Positions 1 through 12,511 of a stretch of DNA of 64,000 nt are shown here, one piece after another. Source of the DNA: Archangiaceae bacterium (GTDB taxonomy: Bacteria; Myxococcota; Myxococcia; Myxococcales; Myxococcaceae); assembly GCA_016714225.1 (NCBI GenBank), contig JADJNS010000004.1, positions 558,001-622,000 of the forward strand, in the 5' to 3' direction. Numbering within the stretch: position 1 is the first letter of the stretch; each line of letters opens with the position of its first letter. The translations under genes and the position numbers were made by a program. The notes below the pieces were generated by a model. The model was not told where the DNA came from, did not search any database, and worked only from the letters and a program-made list of their open reading frames with translations.

Positions 1-3000
1 ACCGACTTTCTCGGCTGGGTGCGCAACGGCCAGCCCGGCACGCCCGGGGTGCAGCGCGATCTGCCCACCGGCCCCATCGAGCAGACGGTGCGCCGCGCCA
101 TCGACTCGTCGCCGCAGGGGCTGATCGACGTCTCCCCGCCTGCGGGCCTCGTTCGGGCAGCTGGTGGCTGGCGTGGCGGCGCTCCACGCGGCGGGGCGGC
201 TGCACCGCGACCTGAAGCCCTCGAACGTGATGGTGACGCCCGGCGGGCAGGTGAAGATTCTCGACTTCGGGCTGGTGGCCGAGCTGAGCGGCCACGAGAG
301 CCTCACCGATACCCAGGGGCACCAGCTGGTCGGCACCGCCGCCTACATGGCGCCCGAGCAGGTGCTGGGCGAGACCGCCGGCCCGGCCTCTGACTGGTAC
401 GCGGTGGGGGTGATGCTGTTTCAGGCGCTGACCGGGTCGCTGCCCTTCGAGGGCACCTCGATGCAGGTGCTGCTCGACAAGCAGCGCAACCCCGCGCCGC
501 AGGTGCGCGATCGCAACCCGGCCGCGCCCGAAGATCTGGCGCGGCTCGCCGACGCGCTGCTCGAGCGCGACCCCGCCAAGCGGCCCGGCGCCGGGCTGCT
601 GCTCGAGAAGATCGGCGCGGTCGCCGAGCCGCCGCGCGCGGTGGTGATCGACGCCGGCTTCGTGGGTCGGGTGGCCCACCTCGAGACCCTGCGCCGCGAG
701 CTCGAGGCCGCCAAGGCCGGCACCCCGCGCCTGGTCGAGATCGTCGGCAGCTCGGGCATCGGCAAGTCGGCGCTGGCGCGGCGCTTCATGGAAGAGGCCG
801 CCAGTCAGGGGGCGATCGCGCTGGCCGGTCGCTGCTACGAGCGAGAGAGCGTGCCGTTCAAGGCGCTCGACAGCGCCATCGACGCGTTGGCGCGGCGCAT
901 GATCGCCCTGCCGCCCGAGCGCGTCGACGCGATTCTGCCCCGCGACGCGAGCGTGCTGGCGCGCATGTTTCCGGTGCTCAAGCGGGTGCCGGCGTTCGCC
1001 AACGCTCCGCAGCGCGAGGCGAAGGACGCGGTCGAGCAACGCCGCCGCGCCATCGGGGCGCTGCGCGAGATGCTGGCCCGCATGACCGATCGCTCGCCGG
1101 TGATCGTCTTCATCGACGACGTGCAGTGGGGTGACGACGACAGCGCGCAGGTGCTCGGTGAGCTGCTGACGCCGCCCGACGCCCCCGCGGTGCTGTGGAT
1201 TCTGTCTGCCCGCGAGCTGGGCCCCGCGGCGCAGTCGCTGCCGGCCACCGCCACGGTGCTGACGCTGGCGCCCCTGGGCGCCGACGAGGCACGCGCGCTC
1301 GCCAAGAGCGCCCTGGGCGATGCCCGGGGCGAGCAGATCGAGCGGCTCGCCACCGAGTCGGGCGGCAACCCGTTCTTGCTGCAGCAGCTCGCCGCGCACC
1401 CCACCGGCGCCCAGACCGGGCTCGACGGGGTGCTGCGCGCGCGCGTCGCGAGCCTCGACCCCTCGGCGCGGCTGCTGCTCGAGGTGGTGGCGGTGGCCGG
1501 CCACCCGGTCGATCAGCGCGTGGCGGTGAAGGCCGCCCAGCTCGAGCCCTCGGAGTGGGGCTGCGCGCTCACCTTGCGCGCCGCGCACCTGCTCAAGGCT
1601 TCGCCGGGTGACGGCGCCGACCGCCTCGAGCCGTGGCACGATCGCATTCGCGAGAACGTGGCGGCCACGGTGCCGAAAGAGCGACAGGCCGAGATTCACG
1701 CCCGGCTCGCCGATGCGCTGCAGCAGCTGCAGCCCTCGGCGCTCGACGCGGCGGCGATGCACCTCTACGCGGCGGGGCAGGCGGCCCGCGCGGCCGAGGC
1801 GATGACCGAAGCGGCGGCGCGCGCCGCCAACACCCTGGCGTTCGAGCGCGCGGCGCAGCTCTACCATCGGGCGCTCGAGCAGATCGCCGCCGATGACCCG
1901 CGCCGCCGGGGGCTCACGACCCGGCTGGGCGACGCGCTGGCCGACTCGGGCCGGGGGCAGGAAGCCGCCAAGTCGTACCAGCGCGCGCTCGAGGAGCCCT
2001 CAGAGCACCTCATCACCGCCAGCGAAGAGCTCGAGCTCAACCGCCGCGCCGCCGAGCAGCTCTTGCGCAGCGGGCACATCGACGAGGGCATCGACGCCAT
2101 CGACGAGGTCTGCCGCGGGGTGGGCATGACGCTGGCCAAGAGCCCGTGGCGCGCGGCGGGCGCGTGGTTGTTTCGCCGTGCGCACCTCTCGCTGCGCGGG
2201 CTCGACTTCAAAGAGCGCCCGGCCTCGGAGGTGAGCGCAGAGCGGCTGCTGCAGATCGACGTGTGCTGGTCGGTGTCGATGGGCCTGTCGATGGTCGACA
2301 CCATTCGCGGAGCCAGCTTCCAGTCGCGGCAGCTGCTGCTCGCGCTGGACGCCGGAGAGCCGTACCGGGTGGCGCGCGCGCTGGCCGCCGAGGCGGCCTT
2401 CATCGCCACCGCGGGGCTCAAGCGCGAGGCGCGCGTAGGGCAGCTGGTCGCCGAAGCGCGCAAGCTGTCTGACCGGGTCGGCGACGGCAAGCTGAACGGC
2501 ACCATCGACCTGTGCGCGGCGATCGCGAAGTTCCTGATGGGCCGCTGGCGCGAGGCGACCGAGCTGTCGGGGCAGGCCGAGCAGTGGTTCAAGGATCTCG
2601 GCAACGCCGTCACCTGGGAGGCCGCCAACGCGCGGCTCTTCTCGGTGTGGAGCCTCTTCTACATGGGCGAGATCGCCGAGCTGCAGAAGCGGGTGCCCAA
2701 GCTGCAGCGCGAGGCCGAAGTGCGCGGCGACCTGTATGCCGCCACCTCACTCGACGTGGGGCTGGCCAACGCGGCGCTGCTCGCCGCCGGCGACCCGGTG
2801 ACGGCGCGCGGCCGGGTGCGCGCGGCGATGGCGCGCTGGGGGCACAGCAGCTACCACTTCCAGCACTACTGGGCGGTGCTCAGCGAAGGCATGATCGACC
2901 TCTACGAGGGCCACGGTCGCGACGCGCTCGACCGGCTGCGCGACTCGTGGCCGGCGATGAAGCGCGCCATGCTGCTGCACACCCAGAACGTGCGCATCGA

Positions 3001-3379
3001 GGCCCACTTTCTGCGCGCGCGGGCCGCCCTCGGGTGTGGCGAGCTCGATCTCGCCCTCACCGACGCCGAGAACCTCGAGGCCGAGCGCGCGCCCTGGGCA
3101 GACGCCTTCGCCGCGGCGGTGCGCGGCGTGGTGGCGATGGGGCGGGGCGATCGCACCCAGGCCACCTCGCAGCTGCAGACGGCGGTGCTGGGCTTCGAGG
3201 GCTGCGACATGCGGTTGTTCGCAGCGGCGGCCCGGCTGAGGCTGGGCGAGGTGGCAGAAGGCTCGCTGGCGGTGGCGAGCACCAAGGCCGGCGAGGCGTG
3301 GATGCTGACTCAGCACATTCGCGACCCGGTGCGCCTGGCGCACATGCTGGTTCCCCCGGCATCGCCCCAGCAGCCCTGA
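1..3379 (+). CDS. Ser/Thr protein kinase fused to AAA/STAND ATPase and TPR region (5' partial, frameshifted)
   Basis: The gene enters from the left edge. The kinase catalytic loop HRDLKPSN (about 203-226), DFG and APEQ motifs are visible, followed by an ATPase module with Walker A GSSGIGKS and Walker B VIVFIDDVQW (about 1105), then a long alpha-helical TPR-like C-terminus. This is the architecture of myxobacterial and PknK-like kinases that couple a Hanks-type kinase to a signalling ATPase. The protein is probably cytoplasmic, with no membrane segment seen. The first ~130 bases read in frame 1 (DFLGWVRNGQ...GLID) and everything after in frame 2 (RLRASFGQLVAGVAALH), so an indel lies at about 125-146 near a run of C. 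I take it as a sequence error because kinase homology is continuous across it. The substrate is unknown. Confidence 0.85.
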
Positions 3380-3395
3380 GCGCCGCTTTCAGGGC
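3373..3395. terminator. Bidirectional hairpin over two convergent stop codons
   Basis: GCCCTGA (3373-3379) and TCAGGGC (3389-3395) form a perfect 7-bp stem with a 9-nt loop. The left arm contains the kinase stop codon and the right arm the stop codon of the convergent lipoprotein gene. There is no clear T-tract, so intrinsic termination is not certain. Confidence 0.45.
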
Positions 3396-4048
3396 GGGCA
3401 GCTGGCGCCGACCGCGACGCACCGCCCGCGCGAGCAGGCGGTGAACGGCGGCGCGCTGCAGGTGCCGTAGCAGGCGCACGAGCCCACGTGCCCCTGGGCG
3501 CAGCACGGCTGGTACCCGGTCAGCACCGGCCCCGCGTCAGGCACCCCGGCGTCGAACCCGGCGTCGGGGCGCCCGGCATCGAAGCCCGCATCGGCTGGCC
3601 CGGCATCTGCGCCTGCGTCGCTTGCGCCTGCATCGAAGCCCGCGTCGAGGGGCTCACCGGCATCTTCGGGCACGAACCCACCGCCCGCTCCGCCGCTGCC
3701 TGCCGAGCCGCCCGCGGTAGCCGACCCGCCCGCTGCTCCACCCGCGGTGGCCGACCCGCCCGCATTGGCCGAGCCGCCACCGGTGCCGATTCCCGCGTCC
3801 GTGCTGCCGCCCGACCCGCCCGACCCGGCCGACCCGCCGGTGCCGCCGCAGATGCCGCGCTCGACGCAGGTGTTCTGTGCACACGCGGTGAGCGCAAAGG
3901 TGCAGTGATCGGGGTCGAGGCACTCGCAGGTGTCGATGCTCCCGGCGCGGCAGCACACCGTCCACGAGGTGCCGGGGAGCGGCTCGTAGAGCGCGTCGAA
4001 ACAACTCGCGAGCAGGGCCGCGAACAAGACAGGGCGCAGGAGCTTCAC
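3389..4048 (-). CDS. Low-complexity lipoprotein with GGS and DAG repeats
   Basis: About 219 residues from a GTG start at 4048. The N-terminus VKLLRPVLFAALLASC is a lipoprotein signal with Cys at the lipobox. Two Cys-rich patches (CCRAGSIDTCECL; CCAQGHVGSCACYG) flank a Gly/Ser/Ala-rich linker and a run of FDAG/PDAG/SDAG repeats. Such linkers are typical of myxobacterial surface or secreted lipoproteins. The paired-Cys ends suggest small disulphide-bonded modules. Function is unknown. The upstream in-frame ATG at 4132 would bury the signal peptide, so I prefer 4048. It is divergent from the sigma-factor gene and convergent with the kinase. Confidence 0.6.
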   Translation of the reverse strand: MKLLRPVLFAALLASCFDALYEPLPGTSWTVCCRAGSIDTCECLDPDHCTFALTACAQNTCVERGICGGTGGSAGSGGSGGSTDAGIGTGGGSANAGGSATAGGAAGGSATAGGSAGSGGAGGGFVPEDAGEPLDAGFDAGASDAGADAGPADAGFDAGRPDAGFDAGVPDAGPVLTGYQPCCAQGHVGSCACYGTCSAPPFTACSRGRCVAVGASCPP

Positions 4049-4058
4049 GATGGGTTTG

Positions 4059-4070
4059 GACACGCGTGTC
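4059..4070. promoter_or_regulatory. 12-bp perfect palindrome between divergent genes
   Basis: GACACGCGTGTC is self-complementary and lies in the short divergent region between the lipoprotein (start 4048, minus) and the sigma factor (start 4125, plus). It is a candidate operator for either gene; no factor can be assigned. Confidence 0.3.
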
Positions 4071-4124
4071 GAGCCGGAAGAGACGTCTTTGGGTATACCG
4101 CACGTCCCACAGCGGCAGGGGCGC

Positions 4125-4625
4125 GTGTCCAAGCTGACGAGACAGGAGATCGAGGAGCTGTACGCGCGCTACGCACCCGTGGTGCACCGGCGCGCGTTCG
4201 CCGTGGTCGGCCGCGACGCCGACGCGTGGGACGTGGTTCAAGAGGTGTTCGAGAAGATGCTGAAGAACGCAGCCGAGTTCAGGGCCCAGGCCCGGCCGAT
4301 GACGTGGGTGTACCGCATCACCACCAACGTGGCGCTCAACCTGCTGCGCTCGCGCGGCGTGCGCGAGCCCGAGGGTGGCGCGAGCGGCGAGCCGGCGCTG
4401 GAGATGAGCGGCACCGTCGAGGCCCGGCAGATGCTGGCCCGGCTCTCAGAGGCGCTGTCGCCGCGCGAGCTGTCGGTGGTCGCGATGACGGTGATCGACG
4501 GCATGACGCAGGAGGAGATCGCCGACACCCTGGGGCTCTCGCGCAAGACCATCAACCGCGAGCTCGAGGCGATTCGTCAGAAGGTGATCGCGCTGGGCTT
4601 CGAGAAGTTCGAGGTGCCGGCATGA
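4125..4625 (+). CDS. RNA polymerase sigma factor, ECF-like sigma-70 family
   Basis: About 166 residues from GTG at 4125 (VSKLTRQEIEELYARYAPVVHRRAFAVV). Region 2 is recognisable (DAWDVVQEVFEKMLKN, then MTWVYRITTNVALNLLRS). Region 4 carries a helix-turn-helix (LSPRELSVVAMTVIDGMTQEEIADTLGLSRKTI). The size and absence of regions 1 and 3 fit an extracytoplasmic-function sigma factor. An in-frame ATG exists at 4050 but its added residues look unrelated to the family. The stop codon overlaps the next start (ATGA at 4622), so it is translationally coupled to the zinc-finger anti-sigma gene, its likely regulator. Confidence 0.85.
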   Translation: MSKLTRQEIEELYARYAPVVHRRAFAVVGRDADAWDVVQEVFEKMLKNAAEFRAQARPMTWVYRITTNVALNLLRSRGVREPEGGASGEPALEMSGTVEARQMLARLSEALSPRELSVVAMTVIDGMTQEEIADTLGLSRKTINRELEAIRQKVIALGFEKFEVPA

Positions 4626-5305
4626 GCCTTCACCTCTCGCAGTTGGTGCTCGACGAGCTGGCGAGCGAGGTGGCGGCGCCGGCCGGTGCGCGCGAGCACC
4701 TCGAGGGCTGCGCCCAGTGCAGTGCGCGGCTCGCCGCGGTGCGCCGCGACCGCGAGGCGAGCGTCAAGTCGTTCGGCTATGCCCGCACCCGGGCCCGGGT
4801 TGCGGCCGAGCGGCCGGCGAGGTGGCGCGAGCTCTTGCCGTTCATCGTGCCGGTGGCGGCGGCGCTGCTGTTCTTGGTGATCGCCTCGCTCAACCCCGGC
4901 AAGGCGGCCGACCCCCGGCTCAAAGGTGGCCCCACCGTCGACTTCTTGCGGGCCGGGCAGCCCGTTACGGAGGCGAAGCCGGGCGACGTACTCGAGCTCC
5001 AGCTGGGCGCCGTCGGCCTGCGCCACGCCATCGTGCTCTCGGTCGACAAAGACCGCGAGGTGGACGTGCTGTTCGACGGTGAGCTGCCCCCGGGCGCGGT
5101 GGTCACGCTGCCCAGGCGCCTCGAGGTGACGCCCGGCTCGGTGGTGGTGCACGCCTTCTTGTCGGAGCAGCCGCTCGACGCGAAGCGCGCGGTGTCGGCG
5201 ATGGAGAACGAGATCAGGCAATATGCGGGCTGGCCGCTCGAGGCGCCGCCACCGCAGTCGGCCGGGGTGACGGTCGCGAGCCAGCGGCTCTACGTGAAGC
5301 CGTGA
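4622..5305 (+). CDS. Membrane anti-sigma factor with zinc-finger motif
   Basis: 227 residues. The N-terminal EHLEGCAQC matches the HxxxCxxC of ZAS-type anti-sigma factors. One transmembrane helix follows (about residues 76-90, LPFIVPVAAALLFLVIASL), then a periplasmic C-terminal domain. It probably sequesters the adjacent sigma factor at the inner membrane and releases it on an envelope signal. It overlaps the sigma gene upstream (ATGA) and the caspase gene downstream (GTGA at 5302), making a tight three-gene operon. The assignment rests on motif plus position. Confidence 0.8.
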   Translation: MSLHLSQLVLDELASEVAAPAGAREHLEGCAQCSARLAAVRRDREASVKSFGYARTRARVAAERPARWRELLPFIVPVAAALLFLVIASLNPGKAADPRLKGGPTVDFLRAGQPVTEAKPGDVLELQLGAVGLRHAIVLSVDKDREVDVLFDGELPPGAVVTLPRRLEVTPGSVVVHAFLSEQPLDAKRAVSAMENEIRQYAGWPLEAPPPQSAGVTVASQRLYVKP

Positions 5306-6804
5306 TCCGGGTGCTCCCCATGCTGGTGGCGTTCGCGGCGCACGCCGAGCCGCACCGTTGGGCGCTGGCCCTGGGAGAAAACCGCGGCCTCGCCGACGAC
5401 GCGGCCTTGAGCTTCGCCGAGACCGACGCCCGGCAGGTGCTGGCGCTGCTGGAAGATCTGGGCGACGTCGACCCCTCGCGCGCGGCGCTGGTGGCCGGCG
5501 CCGACGCCACGCGCGCCCGCGCCGCGCTGACCGCCTTCGAGGCGCGTCTGGCCGCCGAGGCCACCGCCGAAGACGTGCTGTGGGTCTACCTCTCGGCGCA
5601 CGCCGACGAGGGGGCGCTGCACCTGGCCGGCACCCGCCTGCCGCTCGCTGAGCTGCTCACCTTTCTCGAGCGGGCGCCGGTGGGGGTGGCGGTGCTGGTG
5701 GTCGACTCGTGCCGCAGCGGGGCGCTCACCCGGGTGAAGGGGCTCAAGCCCATCGAGGGGCGAAAGGTCGACGTGGTGGCCGGTGCGCTGGCGGGCAGGG
5801 TGATCATCACCTCGTCGGGCGCCGACGAATACTCGCAAGAGTCCGACCAGGTGGGCGGCAGCTTCTTCACCCACCACCTGCTGGGCGGGCTGCGCGGCCC
5901 GGCCGACGCCTCGGGCGACGGTCAGGTCACGCTCGAAGAGGCGTACGCCTGGGCCTACGCGCGCACGGTCGAGAGCACCTTCGCCACGCGCGGAGGAGTG
6001 CAGCAGCCGCGGGTGAAGGTCGAGCTCGCGGGGTACGGCGCGCTGGTGGTCACCACGCCGCAGAAGGCGAGCTCGAGGCTGGTGCTCGACGCGCCAGAGT
6101 CGGGCGAGTGGCTGATCGCCTCGCTCGAGCCCAACGGGCCGGTGTCGCTGGTGCAGAAGCCGGCTGGGCCGACCTCGGTCGCGCTGCCGCCGGGGCGTTA
6201 CGCGGTGCGGCTGCGCACCGACGAAGGCTACCGCGAGCGCAAGATCGACCTCGCGGTGGCGTCGACGGTGAGCGTGCGCGCCGAGCAGATGCAGGGCGGC
6301 GAGCTGGTGCGGGTGGCGCTCAAGGGCCCTGCGGCCGAGGCCCGCCTGCAGGCGGCAGTGGGCGGGGCGGTGACGTCGCCGATGTTGCCCGGCCTCAACT
6401 CGGCCGCGGGTGCCGAGGTGCGGCTCACCGCGCCGAAGCTGGTGCCCGGCACCCTCAACGTGGCGCTGGCCCTGCGCATCAGCGGCGGCGACTCGTACTC
6501 GCAGTTCGAGCTGGAAGGGCGCCTGGCCTGGCTGTGGCGGTGGAGCGTGTCGCGCTTCGCCTTGGGAGTGGGGCCCGAGCTGGGGTGGGTGGTGGTGATT
6601 CAAGACAACTTGCCAGACGACAGCCACCGCATCGGAGTCGAGCCGTACTTCGGTGGCGCGCTCGAGGGCAGGGTGCGGCTGACGGGCCCGCTGTCGCTGA
6701 CGGTGGGCGCCGGTGCCGGCGCGCTGGCGGTGAAGACCGTGGCCAGTACGCGCGCGCAGTTTCGCGGCGGGGGCTTTCTCGGGCTCAGCTTCGACGTGCT
6801 CTAG
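5302..6804 (+). CDS. Secreted caspase-like (C14) protease with beta-barrel-like C-terminal domain
   Basis: 500 residues, GTG start overlapping the anti-sigma stop. A short signal peptide ends near AHA. The peptidase-C14 fold is indicated by His100 (WVYLSAHADEG) and Cys137 (VVDSCRSGAL), the catalytic dyad, and a downstream SGADEYSQES segment. Residues about 250-330 look like a carboxypeptidase-regulatory/PEGA-type beta domain. Residues about 370-500 alternate hydrophobic and polar residues, end with LSFDVL, and resemble an outer-membrane barrel. The product would place a caspase-like enzyme in the periplasm or outer membrane. Co-transcription with a sigma/anti-sigma pair suggests an envelope-stress or signal-cleavage role (inference). 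Confidence 0.75.
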   Translation: MIRVLPMLVAFAAHAEPHRWALALGENRGLADDAALSFAETDARQVLALLEDLGDVDPSRAALVAGADATRARAALTAFEARLAAEATAEDVLWVYLSAHADEGALHLAGTRLPLAELLTFLERAPVGVAVLVVDSCRSGALTRVKGLKPIEGRKVDVVAGALAGRVIITSSGADEYSQESDQVGGSFFTHHLLGGLRGPADASGDGQVTLEEAYAWAYARTVESTFATRGGVQQPRVKVELAGYGALVVTTPQKASSRLVLDAPESGEWLIASLEPNGPVSLVQKPAGPTSVALPPGRYAVRLRTDEGYRERKIDLAVASTVSVRAEQMQGGELVRVALKGPAAEARLQAAVGGAVTSPMLPGLNSAAGAEVRLTAPKLVPGTLNVALALRISGGDSYSQFELEGRLAWLWRWSVSRFALGVGPELGWVVVIQDNLPDDSHRIGVEPYFGGALEGRVRLTGPLSLTVGAGAGALAVKTVASTRAQFRGGGFLGLSFDVL

Positions 6805-6855
6805 ATGTCCAGAAGACTCGGTTCGCCGAGCTCGACGCTGCGCCGGGTGTCTACC

Positions 6856-6904
6856 ACGAGGGTGAGGGACGCTGCGTGGGGGCGTCTGGGCCCCTCACCC
6901 TCGT
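6856..6904. repeat. 13-bp inverted repeat between convergent genes
   Basis: ACGAGGGTGAGGG (6856-6868) pairs perfectly with CCCTCACCCTCGT (6892-6904). The right arm contains the stop codon of the minus-strand gene. The next bases (CTCTCCCGCGAGGGCGG) can form a second hairpin, so this looks like a REP-like element that also supplies the last residues (PPPSRERERG) of the neighbouring protein. It may act as a terminator. Confidence 0.5.
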
Positions 6905-8139
6905 TCTCTCTCCCGCGAGGGCGGCGGGAGGCTCTCGTCGGGCCCAGCGATTTCAGACACCGGGGCGATGAGGCCCTGATCGGCGGCGCGCACGTGCTCG
7001 AGCGCGTCGGCGATGGCGTCGATCTCGTCGTGCAGCTGATTCACGCTCTGCATCACCTCGCTGCTGGGCGGCTTGCCGGCGTCGACGCCGGTGCTGCGCA
7101 GCCGCAACAGCTGGGTGGCCATGCCATCGAGCGTCCACTGCAGGCGGGTGAGCTCGGCCTCGAGGCGATCGGCGTGGGTCTTGAGCTGCAGGCGCTGCTT
7201 CTGCTGATCCTCGATCGCCGCCACGGCGCTGCCCAGCGAGCGCTTCACCTGGTCGTCGCTCGAGGCGTCGACCCGGCGCTGCAGCTCGGCGCGCTCGGTG
7301 TCGAGGAACTGCAGGCTCTCGGCAGAGGCTTCCTGCCGCAGCGCCTTCTCGCGCTCGATCAGCTCGAGACAGGTGGCGCGCAGCGACGTGGCGGTCTCGG
7401 CGGTGGCGCCCAGGTGCTCGCGAAACGACTCGGGCAGCTTCTGCAGCTCGGCCTCGATGCGCGCGCACGCCTGGTCGATGCGGTCTCGGCGCTCGTCTCT
7501 CACCGCGGCGGGCGCAGCGACAGGAAGCGGAGCGCCGCTGCTCGCGGCAAAGGTGCCACCCGGGGCGACCCGCGTGCCGGGCGGCACCCGCGCGCCCGGC
7601 TTCACGGTGGCGCCGGCGCCGATCACCGCCCCTTCACCGACCACCGCGCCCGCGCCCACGTCGACGCCCCAGCCGATCACCGCGTGGGGCTCGATCACGG
7701 CATTGGTCTCGACCTCGGCGCCCATGCGCACGACCGCGCCGCGGCTCACCCTGGCGCCGGCCTTCACCTCGGCGCCCATCTCCACCACCGCGCCGGGCTC
7801 GAGCACCGCGGTGTCGGCGATCTCGGCTCCCATGCCGACGTGCGCGCGGGTGAGATCTTTCGGCGCACCCGACAGCGCCGACGCCAGCAGCCGCGAGGCG
7901 GCGATCGCCGCGAGAATGAGCCCGGGAATCAAGAGCCCCGACTTGCCGGTGGCGATCGCCGCGGCGATGAACGCCAGCGCGATCGGCAAGAGCCCCAGTG
8001 CTCGTCCCTTGCCTCCGCCAGCGCGCTCGGCGCGCCGCTGTTCTCGGCGGCCCGGTCGCTGGGCCTGCCGGCCTGAAATCGCCCGGTTCAGCCGCTCGAG
8101 CCGCCGCTGCAGCGCCTCGTCGTCGCGCTCGTGGGTCAT
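6895..8139 (-). CDS. Membrane protein with left-handed beta-helix (hexapeptide) repeats and coiled coil
   Basis: 414 residues. A basic, Arg-rich N-terminus (1-48) is followed by two hydrophobic segments (about 49-90). Residues 98-195 are hexapeptide-like repeats (GAEIADTAVLEPGAVVEMGAEV...), predicting a left-handed beta-helix. Residues 215-400 are a long charged coiled coil. Hexapeptide folds occur in acyltransferases and as scaffolds such as bactofilin-like polymers; no catalytic His is evident, so a structural role is more likely. It lies just downstream of the FHA-AAA+ regulator on the same strand (13-bp gap), probably in one transcript. Function unknown. Confidence 0.65.
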   Translation of the reverse strand: MTHERDDEALQRRLERLNRAISGRQAQRPGRREQRRAERAGGGKGRALGLLPIALAFIAAAIATGKSGLLIPGLILAAIAASRLLASALSGAPKDLTRAHVGMGAEIADTAVLEPGAVVEMGAEVKAGARVSRGAVVRMGAEVETNAVIEPHAVIGWGVDVGAGAVVGEGAVIGAGATVKPGARVPPGTRVAPGGTFAASSGAPLPVAAPAAVRDERRDRIDQACARIEAELQKLPESFREHLGATAETATSLRATCLELIEREKALRQEASAESLQFLDTERAELQRRVDASSDDQVKRSLGSAVAAIEDQQKQRLQLKTHADRLEAELTRLQWTLDGMATQLLRLRSTGVDAGKPPSSEVMQSVNQLHDEIDAIADALEHVRAADQGLIAPVSEIAGPDESLPPPSRERERG

Positions 8140-8152
8140 GGCCGAGGGCCGA

Positions 8153-9502
<1,350 letters not shown>

Positions 9503-9532
9503 GGGGCCGGCCTTCTAGCGCTAAGGCGACTT

Positions 9533-10540
9533 TCAGGGCAGCAGAACTTCCACTAGCTCGCCTGAGGGTTTCTTCACCCTGGCGGGCACCTGGGGCGAGA
9601 AGCGCAGCCGCTCCCAGACCTGGGGCTGGGCGGGCTGCTCGTCGAGGGTGGTGATCAGGTCGCCCGCGGTGAGCCCGTTGGGCCGTCGGCCAGCAGGTGC
9701 AGGCCGGGGTTCAGCTTCGAGATCTTCGCCGCGGTGAGCTCGGCCAGCCGGGGTTCAGGAACCTGCGCGCGCCTGGAGAAACAGATCGAGCGAGGCCGGG
9801 TCCATCTTCACCATCTCGAGCTCGCCCGACCCGCGGGCCCCGTCAGACCAGCGCAGCGCGGTCGCCGGTGTGAAGGCCACCTCGAGCCGGGGCAGGGGCT
9901 GGGTGGTGCGGCCAGGCGCGTACGCGCCGAGCTTCTTCACGGTGGCGCGCATCAGGCGCTCCATCAGCGCGGTGAGGGCAGGCGCGGGGTCGAAGTCGGC
10001 GTCTGGCCCGGGGTCGGCGAACGGGTCGACCTTCACCTCGGCCTCGGCCTCGAGCAACAGCTCGTGGGTCGAGGGGTGCACCACCTCGAGGTGGGCGACG
10101 TAGATCGTCTCTTCCGAGTTCGACCCGCCGGCGCGCCGCCCGCGCGCGTCTTGCGCCTCTTGCATCGAGCTGGTGACCCGCTTCTCGGCCCACGGCCGAA
10201 TCACCAGGCCCTGATCCGGCCGCGCTCCGGTGCCGGTGAGCAGCGGCAGGGCCGTGCTCGCCACCCACGCCGCGTCGTCGTCGGCCCTCATCACCTTGAA
10301 CTCGGACGGGCCCCAGAACGAGAAGCGCTCGGCGGCGACCTCGAGACCTGCCGCGATCAGCCGCTGCGAGAGCTCGTAGCTGCGGTAGGCCGGCTCGTCC
10401 CACCGGAAGGCGACGGGGTACACCGCCACGCCCAACACTTCGAGGTTCTCGGGGGCAGGGTGGGTGACGAAACGGCCCGGGCTGCACGCCGCGCAGCCGG
10501 CGAGCGCGAGAGACAGCAGCTTCCTCAAGAACCCCTCCAC
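9533..10540 (-). CDS. Lipoprotein with PDZ-like C-terminus (frameshifted)
   Basis: From GTG at 10540 the protein begins MEGFLRKLLSLALAGCAAC, a lipoprotein signal. About 255 residues read openly to 9760. The continuation is in other frames: PRLAELTAAKISKLNPGLHLLADG, then after a second shift near 9685, NGLTAGDLITTLDEQPAQPQ and a further stretch ending VEVLLP with a stop at 9533-9535. The last part has the 'GL..GD.I..LD' look of a PDZ domain. Two indels (about 9755-9765 and 9680-9692) explain the break; I treat them as sequence errors. It would be an envelope protein of unknown function, on the same strand as the FHA regulator and hexapeptide gene. Confidence 0.55.
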
Positions 10541-10562
10541 GGCGACTGCGGTCGAAAAAATC

Positions 10563-10658
10563 GAGTGCCGGCCCGCTCAACCCCTCTTCCTTCGCGCACG
10601 CCCCCGCGAAACTGCCACGGTTCTTGTGACGGGAGGACGGGTTAGCGGGCCGGCACTC
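10563..10658 (-). repeat. Long inverted repeat followed by T-tract (attenuator-like)
   Basis: The arm 10563-10583 (AGTGCCGGCCCGCT then CAACCC) is matched by 10639-10658 (GGGTTAGCGGGCCGGCACTC), about 19 pairs with one bulge and a ~55-nt loop. Read on the minus strand the stem is followed directly by six T (10560-10555). It sits just upstream of the minus-strand lipoprotein start (10540) and could be an attenuator or upstream terminator. A shorter TTGTGAC/GTCACAA pair (10624, 10661) partly overlaps it. Confidence 0.45.
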
Positions 10659-10744
10659 TTGTCACAAAAGTACCCTGCTACCGTTCGGGAACCAAGTCGA
10701 TTCGCGTCATGAAATTCATTAGCGAATTCAAGTTCTTGTAGGGC

Positions 10745-10786
10745 AAAAAAGCGGCGGCCTCCAGCGATTTCTCGCCGGAGGCCGCC
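10745..10786 (-). terminator. Rho-independent terminator of groEL
   Basis: GGCGGCCTCC (10753-10762) and GGAGGCCGCC (10777-10786) form a perfect 10-bp stem with a 14-nt loop, followed on the minus strand by six T (10750-10745). It lies just downstream of the groEL stop. Confidence 0.9.
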
Positions 10787-10829
10787 TTCCCGACATAACG
10801 GGTGTTACCTCAGTCGTTTACGGCTGGGC

Positions 10830-12475
<1,646 letters not shown>

Positions 12476-12511
12476 GGTTTGAGCTCTCTTTTTTCAAAGG
12501 GGGTGAGGGGG

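Noticed and set aside
3488..4621. Long plus-strand frame upstream of the anti-sigma gene
   Set aside because: It is antisense to the DAG-repeat lipoprotein and out of frame with the sigma gene, with Arg/Ala-rich composition typical of GC-rich shadow frames.
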